Both the position numbers and the translations under genes were made by a program. Positions 9,087 through 14,872 of a DNA stretch of 64,000 nucleotides are shown piece by piece. Under the pieces are notes generated by a model. That model was not told where the DNA came from and searched no databases. It was given only the letters and a program-made list of their open reading frames with translations. Positions within the stretch are counted from its first letter, which is position 1, and every line of letters starts with the position of its first letter. Source of the DNA: Herbiconiux ginsengi (GTDB taxonomy: Bacteria; Actinomycetota; Actinomycetes; Actinomycetales; Microbacteriaceae); NCBI RefSeq assembly GCF_900107435.1, contig NZ_FNPZ01000002.1:62001-126000 (forward strand), in the 5' to 3' direction.

Positions 9087-9581
9087 ATGGTGTCGGAACG
9101 AACCCTGCGTCAGACCCTCGTCACGCCCGAGCTGGTCTCGGGGATCGTTCTGGTCAGCGTCTTCGTGGCCGTCGCCGACCAGAACGACGGCGTGCTCGAC
9201 GTCTTCGCCATCACCGTCGTCAGCGTGCTCGTGTTCTGGTTCACCGAGGTCTTCGCACACACCGTGGCGGAGCAGCGTCGACGGGCCGTCGACGACTCGG
9301 TCGACCTCGGCGCCTCGCTCCGGGTCGCCCTGGTGAAATCGCGCGGATTCCTGTTCGCGGCGATCCTGCCCACCGTCTTCCTCGTGATCGGACTGTTCGG
9401 CGTCAACGAGGGAGTCGTGGCCTACTGGGCGGCGCTCTGGGTGGGGGTGGCCTCGCTCGCCGTGATCGGCTGGATCGCGTTCAAGGGGCGCGGGGTGGGC
9501 TGGTACTGGCGGGTCGGTGGAGCGCTCGCCACCGCGTGCCTCGGGTTGATGGCGGTTCTGCTCAAGATCCTGGTGCACTGA
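9087..9581 (+). CDS. Small integral membrane protein, unknown function
   Basis: A 164-residue protein with about four to five hydrophobic helices (for example SGIVLVSVFVAVA, FAITVVSVLVFWF, FLFAAILPTVFLVIGLFG, VGVASLAVIGWIAF) and an amphipathic loop rich in charged residues after the second helix. It starts 17 bases after the DUF2252 gene and is likely the last gene of that operon. I do not recognise a family. The final codons and stop lie inside the first unit of an 18-bp tandem repeat. Confidence 0.7.
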   Translation: MVSERTLRQTLVTPELVSGIVLVSVFVAVADQNDGVLDVFAITVVSVLVFWFTEVFAHTVAEQRRRAVDDSVDLGASLRVALVKSRGFLFAAILPTVFLVIGLFGVNEGVVAYWAALWVGVASLAVIGWIAFKGRGVGWYWRVGGALATACLGLMAVLLKILVH

Positions 9582-9639
9582 GTAGTCCTGGTGCACTGAG
9601 TAGTCCTGGCGCACTGAGAAGTCCTGGTGCGCTGAGAAG
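9568..9639 (+). repeat. 18-bp tandem repeat, four units
   Basis: Four head-to-tail units begin at 9568, 9586, 9604 and 9622, each starting TCCTGG. Units 1 and 2 are identical; units 3 and 4 differ at two positions each. Each unit carries TGA in the frame of the upstream gene. A partial fifth unit begins at 9640. The array joins the end of a membrane protein gene to a broken acetyltransferase and looks like local slippage. Confidence 0.9.
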
Positions 9640-9660
9640 TCGTGGACGCCACCGAACGCC

Positions 9661-10093
9661 TCGCTCGCGATCGACGTTCCGCTGCCCGAGGGCGTGACGC
9701 TGCGCCGGGTGACCGGGGAGTCGGAGGTGTGCGCGATGAGCGCGATGCACGACGAGGTGTTCGGCGATCCGCCCTCCGACGAGATGTTCGGCGATCCGCC
9801 CTCCGACGAGATGGCGGACGCGCTGATCCGGCGGCTCGATTTCGGCGACGGGATGGAACTGTGGGTGGCGGAGGAGGAGGGGCGGATGGTCTCCGCGGGC
9901 CGGCCCGAACCGATGGCCGGGACGGCGTTCGCCGGCATCTGGGGCGGGGCGACGCGTGAGCAGTGGCGGGCCCGGGGTGCGAATCGCGCTCTGACGGCCG
10001 CCCGGGCCCGATCGGCTCGAGCGTTCGGGGCTCGTGAAGGTCTCGACCGCGACACCGTACCGCTGGCGGCGCACTGCGGGCGCCACGGTGTAA
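9661..10093 (+). pseudogene. GNAT acetyltransferase pseudogene
   Basis: The reading frame from about 9661 encodes IDVPLPEGVTLRRVTG, then MELWVAEEEGRMVSAGRPEP and TAFAGIWGGATREQWRARG, a typical GNAT fold with acetyl-CoA loop. After ALTAARARSA homology stops at about 10018 and resumes in another frame (10019-10093) as ERSGLVKVSTATPYRWRR, the expected C-terminus. About twenty residues that normally sit between (the second half of the acetyl-CoA site) are missing with a frame change. There is also a 27-bp duplication (9757-9810) giving FGDPPSDE twice. No convincing start codon exists; the upstream frame opens inside the tandem repeat. The enzyme should be inactive. Confidence 0.8.
9757..9810 (+). 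repeat. 27-bp tandem duplication inside GNAT pseudogene
   Basis: Two adjacent copies (9757-9783 and 9784-9810) differ only at the first base and each encode FGDPPSDE preceded by V or M. Normal GNAT relatives would have one copy. Confidence 0.85.
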
Positions 10094-10095
10094 GT

Positions 10096-10132
10096 GGATG
10101 CCCCGGGCGCCGGACCTGGGCCCGGGGCATCC
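10096..10132. terminator. GC-rich hairpin downstream of GNAT pseudogene
   Basis: GGATGCCCCGGGC (10096-10108) is a perfect 13-base complement of 10120-10132, with an 11-base loop, three bases after the old stop codon at 10091-10093. No T-run follows. It would stop transcription from the left, possibly both ways. Confidence 0.6.
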
Positions 10133-10315
10133 GGTCGGTGGCGGGTGGGACCAGCCGATGTCTGCTTGGCGCAATCCGGAGACCGCCTGAAACCCGGTGT
10201 TCCCGCTCTTACCTCACGGCAGACCGGAGGGCCGCGACAGGTGCATCCCGGCTCTCACGAACTCTGACCGCTCGGCCTCGCCATCCGTGACGGGTCGGCA
10301 TGGTGACGGATGTGT

Positions 10316-11071
10316 TCATTGGGTCTGATCGGTGGGACGGATGAGGATCTCGTTCACCGAGACATGCGCCGGTTGCGTGACGGCGTAGAGCACGGCGGCC
10401 GCGACGTCGTCGGGCCGGAGCGTGCGCATCCGGGTCGCCAACTGGGTGGCCATCGCGCGCGACGCCGGGTCGGAGATGTGGTCGGTGAGCTCGGTCGCGG
10501 TGAAGCCCGGTTCCACCACGACCACACGCACGCCGTGCGCCGTGACCTCCTGCCGGAGCGATTCGGAGAAGGCGTTCACGCCGAATTTCGTGGCCGCGTA
10601 GACGCCGCCACCCGCGTTCGCGACGCGACCGGAGGTGGAGGAGAGCTGCACGAGCGCGCCTTTGCTCTCGAGAAGGTGGGGGAGGGCGGCGTGAGTCATG
10701 TACATCGTGCCCAGCAGGTTGGTGCCCACCATCCGCTCCCACTCCGCCGTGTCGGCGCCGTCGATCAAGCCGGTCAGCATGAGGCCCGCGTTGTTCACGA
10801 GCACGTCGAGGCGTCCGAACCGCTCGATCGTCGCTGCCACTGCGGCCCGAACGGAGCTCTGGTCGGACACGTCGAGCCGGAGCGCCAGCATCTCGCCCGG
10901 TGCGCTCTGCGCCAGCACGTCGAGTCGGTCGACCCGTCGCGCCCCCACGGCGACCCGTGCGCCCGCCGCGGACAGCGCGAGCGCCACCGCCTCTCCGATC
11001 CCGGATGACGCGCCGGTGACGAGCGCGACCTTTCCGCTCATCGTCTGGTTGGTGTTCGACATGTCCGTCAC
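10316..11071 (-). CDS. SDR-family NAD(P)-dependent oxidoreductase
   Basis: A 251-residue classical short-chain dehydrogenase. It shows TGASSGIG (19-26) for NAD(P) binding, VLVNNAG (about 90-96), the catalytic YAATK (about 157-161) and a C-terminal half typical of YdfG-like enzymes acting on small hydroxy compounds. The GTG at 11071 has AAGGAG nine bases upstream. The gene is divergent from a TetR regulator across 112 bases that contain two matching operator-like palindromes, so the regulator probably controls it. The substrate is unknown. Confidence 0.9.
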   Translation of the reverse strand: MTDMSNTNQTMSGKVALVTGASSGIGEAVALALSAAGARVAVGARRVDRLDVLAQSAPGEMLALRLDVSDQSSVRAAVAATIERFGRLDVLVNNAGLMLTGLIDGADTAEWERMVGTNLLGTMYMTHAALPHLLESKGALVQLSSTSGRVANAGGGVYAATKFGVNAFSESLRQEVTAHGVRVVVVEPGFTATELTDHISDPASRAMATQLATRMRTLRPDDVAAAVLYAVTQPAHVSVNEILIRPTDQTQ

Positions 11072-11104
11072 TGCTTCGATCTCCTTGAGGTCCCCGGGTC
11101 CGAT

Positions 11105-11168
11105 AACCGGACCACTCGGTCATGTTGATCGTAACCGCACTCCGGACGGTAATCGGACCATTGGGTCA
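11105..11168. promoter_or_regulatory. Two TetR operator candidates between SDR and TetR genes
   Basis: GACC-N4-GGTC palindromes lie at 11110-11121 and 11156-11167, each within a longer direct repeat TAAYCGGACCAYTSGGTCA; starts are 46 bases apart. The right one ends five bases before the TATCCT hexamer of the regulator. This is the usual arrangement for repression of both divergent genes. Confidence 0.7.
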
Positions 11169-11171
11169 GGT

Positions 11172-11183
11172 TATCCTGGAGCC
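11172..11183 (+). promoter_or_regulatory. -10 hexamer for TetR gene
   Basis: TATCCT then six bases (GGAGCC) then ATG. The six bases could also act as a short ribosome site, but the spacing equals that of the leaderless starts elsewhere in the window. Confidence 0.4.
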
Positions 11184-11831
11184 ATGAGCGAACAGCGTGC
11201 GACGACCGCGCAGGAGCCGCCATCCGCCCTCCGACAGGATGCCCGGCGCAATCGCGAGCGCCTGCTCGCGGCCGCGGGCGAGCTGCTGGCGCGTGACGGG
11301 ACGGAGGTCTCGATCGCCGACATCGCCACCCGGGCGGGCGTGGGCAAGGGCACGGTGTTCCGGCACTACGCGTCGAAAGACGCCCTCGTCGCCGAGGTCG
11401 TCTGCGAGGTGCTCGAGACGTTGCTCGCACAGGGCCAGGAACTCGCGGCGACGCTCCCGCCGGCCGACGCGCTGCGGGAGTTCATGACCGCGGCGATCCA
11501 TCGGCAGGCCGACGATCGCGCGTTCTGCGAGGTCGTGGCGGGAGCGTCCGCCGACAACGAGCGGGTGCAGGGATCGATCCGGCGGTTGTACGCCCTCGTC
11601 GACGGGCTGACCGCGCGAGCGCGGGACGCCGGCGCCATCCGTGTCGACGTCACGGGCGACGACATCGCCCTCCTGCTGAGCGGCATCTACCAGACGGCGG
11701 CCCCTCTCGCCCGTACCGATCCCGATCTGTGGCGCCGCTACCTCGCGCTGACGCTCGACGGCCTGTTGCCGCGGCACGCGAACCCGTTACCGCATCCGTC
11801 GCCCCACCTCGCATCAGGGGGCGGCGACTAG
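11184..11831 (+). CDS. TetR/AcrR family transcriptional regulator
   Basis: A 215-residue repressor with an N-terminal helix-turn-helix (about 20-65; RERLLAAAGELLARDG, SIADIATRAGVGKGTVFRHY) and a helical ligand-binding C-terminal domain with SGIYQTAAPLARTDP near its end. Family knowledge: it binds DNA as a dimer and releases it on ligand binding. Two palindromes between it and the SDR gene are the likely operators, giving self-repression and control of the dehydrogenase. The ATG at 11184 gives the normal short N-terminus; the frame stays open further upstream without meaning. Confidence 0.92.
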   Translation: MSEQRATTAQEPPSALRQDARRNRERLLAAAGELLARDGTEVSIADIATRAGVGKGTVFRHYASKDALVAEVVCEVLETLLAQGQELAATLPPADALREFMTAAIHRQADDRAFCEVVAGASADNERVQGSIRRLYALVDGLTARARDAGAIRVDVTGDDIALLLSGIYQTAAPLARTDPDLWRRYLALTLDGLLPRHANPLPHPSPHLASGGGD

Positions 11832-11898
11832 TTACCACCGATTTGAAGGAGACCGGTGCCGTATAGGCCACCGCTCCTCCTCGAATCTGTAGTAACTC
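11831..11898. repeat. Imperfect inverted repeat after the TetR stop
   Basis: Arms of about 21 bases (starting GTTACCACCGATTTGA at 11832; complement ends GTAGTAAC near 11896) with a few mismatches and about 25 bases between. It sits just after the TetR stop, between two convergent genes, so it may act as a terminator. Confidence 0.4.
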
Positions 11899-11899
11899 A

Positions 11900-12030
11900 T
11901 CAGCGATCCATGCCCGGCGCGTGCCCGGAATCGGTACCACGCCCTGCGCCATCAGCCACGCCAGCGCGATCTGAGCCTTCGACGCACTCTTCTCGGCCGC
12001 GATCGCGTTAACCCGGTCGACGGGCGCGGC
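11900..12030 (-). pseudogene. Aldo/keto reductase C-terminal remnant
   Basis: On the minus strand, directly in frame after the FAH stop codon, the sequence reads VNAIAAEKSASKAQIALAW and then LMAQGVVPIPGTRR (about 12012 to 11913). This is the conserved helix and VPIPGT motif of aldo/keto reductases, with nothing of the TIM barrel before it and no normal C-terminus after it. It has no start of its own. It is a leftover from a deletion that joined this end to the FAH gene. Confidence 0.7.
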
Positions 12031-12915
12031 TCAGTCCTCGATGACGCGGCAGTGCGTCGTGAGCTGGCCGATGCCGTCGATCCAGATGGTCACGGTCGAG
12101 TGGTTCTTGAGGAAGATCTGCGGTTTGCGCGAGTAGCCGGCGCCGGCCGGCGATCCGGTCGAGATCAGGGTGCCGGGCAGCAGCGTGGTCGACTGGGAGA
12201 GCACGCTGATCAGCTTCGCGACGCTGTGGATCATCTCGCTGGTCGACGAATCCTGCACCGTGCGGCCGTCGAGCACCGTGCCCAGCCGCAGGTCTTGCGG
12301 ATCGGGCACCTCGTCGGCCGTGACCACCACCGGTCCGACCGGGGTGAACCCGTCGAAGCTCTTGCAGCGGATCCACTGCGCCTCACTGAACTGCACGTTG
12401 CGAGCGGTGATGTCGTTCACGATCGTGTAGCCGAAGACGTGATCGAGCGCATCCGCGATGCTGACGTCTTTGGCCGGCTTGCCGATGATGACGCCGAGCT
12501 CGGCCTCGTAGTCGACTTCGGCGCTGAGTGACTGCGGCCAGCTCGTGGTGCCCTCGTGCGGTGCCAGCGAGCTCGGCCAGAAGGCGAAGACGGTGGGCGC
12601 GGCCGCCATGTCGAGGTTCAACTCGGAGGCGTGGGCGCCGTAGTTCAGGCCGATCGCGATGATCGCCGGCGGGCGGGAGACAGCGGGCGCGTGCTCGAAG
12701 TCGGCGAGGTCGAGCGCGTCGTGCCAGCCGTGCGCCGCGACGGCCGCGCGAAGGCGATGGAGTTCGCCGTCTCCGCGCTCGATGAGCTCTTGGAGGTCGC
12801 GCGGCGGATCGTCGGTCACCGCACCGACCGGCAACACCCGGTGCCCGTCGACGACGTAGAAGCCTGCGGCCTCCCTTCCGGCTGCGGAACGGGGGGACAG
12901 GTGCGCGAATCTCAC
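12031..12915 (-). CDS. Fumarylacetoacetate hydrolase family protein
   Basis: A 294-residue enzyme of the FAH superfamily, which hydrolyses or decarboxylates C-C bonds of acyl-pyruvate type substrates with a divalent metal. Visible features are AIGLNYGAHASE, the acidic metal site in DYEAELGVIIGK (about 133-144), NDITARN, and a C-terminal LISTGSPAGAGYSRKP. Members of this branch include ureidoglycolate lyase-like and homoprotocatechuate enzymes; the exact substrate is unclear. GTG at 12915 follows TAGCCT by six bases, so it may be leaderless. It is divergent from the PrsW gene. Confidence 0.88.
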   Translation of the reverse strand: MRFAHLSPRSAAGREAAGFYVVDGHRVLPVGAVTDDPPRDLQELIERGDGELHRLRAAVAAHGWHDALDLADFEHAPAVSRPPAIIAIGLNYGAHASELNLDMAAAPTVFAFWPSSLAPHEGTTSWPQSLSAEVDYEAELGVIIGKPAKDVSIADALDHVFGYTIVNDITARNVQFSEAQWIRCKSFDGFTPVGPVVVTADEVPDPQDLRLGTVLDGRTVQDSSTSEMIHSVAKLISVLSQSTTLLPGTLISTGSPAGAGYSRKPQIFLKNHSTVTIWIDGIGQLTTHCRVIED

Positions 12916-12927
12916 CCCTCCAGGCTA
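12916..12927 (-). promoter_or_regulatory. -10 hexamer for FAH gene
   Basis: On the minus strand TAGCCT, six bases GGAGGG, then GTG. The GGAGGG touches the start codon and is too close to work as a ribosome site. Confidence 0.45.
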
Positions 12928-13013
12928 TCGGGCCCCACCGGCCCCCCGGATATCGCGCCCGGACAAGCCGGAGTCCGCTACGCTGTCGGATAATGCCAAG
13001 GTGAGGATTGCTC

Positions 13014-14243
13014 TTGACGGTTTTCGATCCCCGATCCGCGCCCGCTCCGGCGCCGGTTCTCGCGCCCGATGTCGCGCTCCCGCCGATGCCCGAGATCGCC
13101 CCCGGTCCGCCTCCGCGCCGCACCCGCACCGGAGTGTTCGTGCTGGCGATCGTCGGCATCATCCTGCTCGGCTTCGTCTTCCTTGCCGTCGTCGGCTACC
13201 TCGTGCTCGGGCTGGGGCCGGCCGCATTCGTCATCTGCGCCATCCTGGCCCTGGTGCCGCTCGCGGTCGTCATCACCGCCATCACAATCATCGACCGGTG
13301 GGAACCCGAGCCCCGGCCGGCGCTCTGGTTCGCCTTCCTCTGGGGCGCTGCGGCATCCATCGCCATCGCCTTGATCGTGGATTTCGGGGTGCAGGTGGCC
13401 GTCGCCGTCGCCAGCGACGGGCAGAGCACCACGAGCGACCTCTGGGGCTCGGTGATCCAGGCGCCCATCGTCGAAGAGGGGGCGAAGGCCGTCGGCGTGC
13501 TGATCCTCCTGCTGTTCTTCCGCAAGCAGTTCGACGGACCCGTCGACGGGCTGGTCTACGGCGCCACGGTGGCCGCCGGTTTCGCGTTCACCGAGAACAT
13601 CCTCTACTTCGGCCAGGCCCTGATCGAGTCGGGCGGTGTCGGCCTCGGCTTCACCTTCGTGCTCCGCGGCATCATGTCGCCGTTCGCGCACGTCATGTTC
13701 ACGGCCTGCACCGGCGTCGCGCTGGGCTTCGCGGCCCGCCGCAAAGGATTTCTGAAGGGTGTCGGCATCTTCTTCGCCGGGCTCGTGCTGGCCATGGCGC
13801 TGCACGCGCTGTGGAACGGCTCCTCGTTCGTGGTGGAGGGGCTCGACGGCTTCTTCCTCGTCTACTTCGTGGTGCAGGTGCCGTTGTTCGCGCTGGCGGT
13901 GGTGTTCGTGGTGCTGCTGCGCAAGTCCGAAGCCAAGCTCACCCGCGCCAGGCTCACGGAGTATGCCGAGGCCGGCTGGTTCAGCGCCGCCGAGGTCGAC
14001 ATGCTCTCGTCGGGGGCGGGGCGGCGGCAGGCGCGGCGCTGGGCGCACACCCTGCCGGGTGGCAACGGGCCCGCCGCTCTGAAGTCGTTCATCCGGCATT
14101 CCACCCGCCTGGCATTCACCCGGCAGCGCCTGCTCGTCGACCGCGCGAACATCGCGCCGCAGCACGACGAGGCCGAACTGCTCGACGCGATCCTCGGCGA
14201 TCGCGTCGCGCTGGCCGCCGCATCCGCCGGCCACCCGGTATGA
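13014..14243 (+). CDS. PrsW-family intramembrane metalloprotease
   Basis: A protein of about 409 residues with a proline-rich cytoplasmic N-terminus and about eight to ten transmembrane helices. The PrsW signature is complete: EEGAK (about 154-158), FAFTENILYF (about 190-199), a histidine in FAHVMFT (about 225) and LHALWNG (about 262). In Bacillus PrsW cleaves an anti-sigma factor; the target here is unknown. TTG at 13014 is chosen over TTG at 13008 because GTGAGGA lies six bases upstream. The C-terminal 110 residues are soluble and basic. Confidence 0.88.
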   Translation: MTVFDPRSAPAPAPVLAPDVALPPMPEIAPGPPPRRTRTGVFVLAIVGIILLGFVFLAVVGYLVLGLGPAAFVICAILALVPLAVVITAITIIDRWEPEPRPALWFAFLWGAAASIAIALIVDFGVQVAVAVASDGQSTTSDLWGSVIQAPIVEEGAKAVGVLILLLFFRKQFDGPVDGLVYGATVAAGFAFTENILYFGQALIESGGVGLGFTFVLRGIMSPFAHVMFTACTGVALGFAARRKGFLKGVGIFFAGLVLAMALHALWNGSSFVVEGLDGFFLVYFVVQVPLFALAVVFVVLLRKSEAKLTRARLTEYAEAGWFSAAEVDMLSSGAGRRQARRWAHTLPGGNGPAALKSFIRHSTRLAFTRQRLLVDRANIAPQHDEAELLDAILGDRVALAAASAGHPV

Positions 14244-14298
14244 CGGCGGATGTGCGGGCTGCTTTGACCTGACCCCGGCGGTGGGATTGGATGGACTC

Positions 14299-14673
14299 AT
14301 GACAGATCCCATCGGCTCCAAGCCCGAAATCGAATTCCCCGAGGGCCCGGCCCCCACCACCCTCGAGATCGTCGACATCGTCGAGGGCACCGGCGCCGAG
14401 GCGACGCCGGGCGCCACCGTCGAGGTGCACTACCTCGGCGTCGAGTACGACACCGGCGAGGAGTTCGACTCCTCCTGGAACCGTGGCGAGACCATCACCT
14501 TCCCGCTGAACGGCCTGATCGCCGGCTGGCAGGAAGGCATCCCCGGCATGAAGGCCGGCGGTCGTCGCAAGCTCACCATCCCGCCCCACCTCGCGTACGG
14601 CCCCGAGGGCAGCGGCCACTTCCTCGCCGGCAAGACGTTGATCTTCGTGATCGACCTGGTCGAGGTCCCGTAA
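14299..14673 (+). CDS. FKBP-type peptidyl-prolyl cis-trans isomerase
   Basis: A 124-residue single-domain cytoplasmic FKBP. The motifs VEVHYLGVEYDTGEEFDSSW, FPLNGLIAGWQEGIPGMKAG and LTIPPHLAYGPEGSG contain the residues lining the proline-binding pocket. It speeds folding at X-Pro bonds. Length and the N-terminal KPEIEFPEGPAP are typical for the small actinobacterial FKBPs. It stands alone, 55 bases after the PrsW gene and followed by a strong hairpin. Confidence 0.95.
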   Translation: MTDPIGSKPEIEFPEGPAPTTLEIVDIVEGTGAEATPGATVEVHYLGVEYDTGEEFDSSWNRGETITFPLNGLIAGWQEGIPGMKAGGRRKLTIPPHLAYGPEGSGHFLAGKTLIFVIDLVEVP

Positions 14674-14685
14674 CTGCATCGTCTT

Positions 14686-14710
14686 GTGCGCCGCCGCTTC
14701 TGCGGCGCAC
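14686..14710. terminator. Hairpin after FKBP gene
   Basis: GTGCGCCGC (14686-14694) pairs perfectly with 14702-14710 across the loop CGCTTCT, 12 bases after the stop. The central 20 bases CGCCGCCGCTTCTGCGGCGC also form the core of the repeat at 39451-39586 and, with one loop change, its copy at 34267-34426. Confidence 0.7.
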
Positions 14711-14872
14711 CGTGCGGTAGGTCCCGGCGCGCCAGCCTTGTGGCCGCTCTCACGGCGCGAGGCGACGTCCACGCCGCCGCCTCGCGCCGCCGATTCACCA
14801 TCCGGAAACCTCGCCCCGGCATCCTCCCGGCAATCCGCGCGTAGAATAGCTTGCCGGATTCTGGGAGGTGCC

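Noticed and set aside
9568-9639. Tandem repeat as a CRISPR array
   Set aside because: Units are adjacent without spacers and only 18 bp long; no cas genes are near.
9694-10290. GNAT region read as an intact 198-codon gene from GTG 9694
   Set aside because: The last third loses all GNAT similarity, while the true C-terminus is found in another frame. It is better called a pseudogene.
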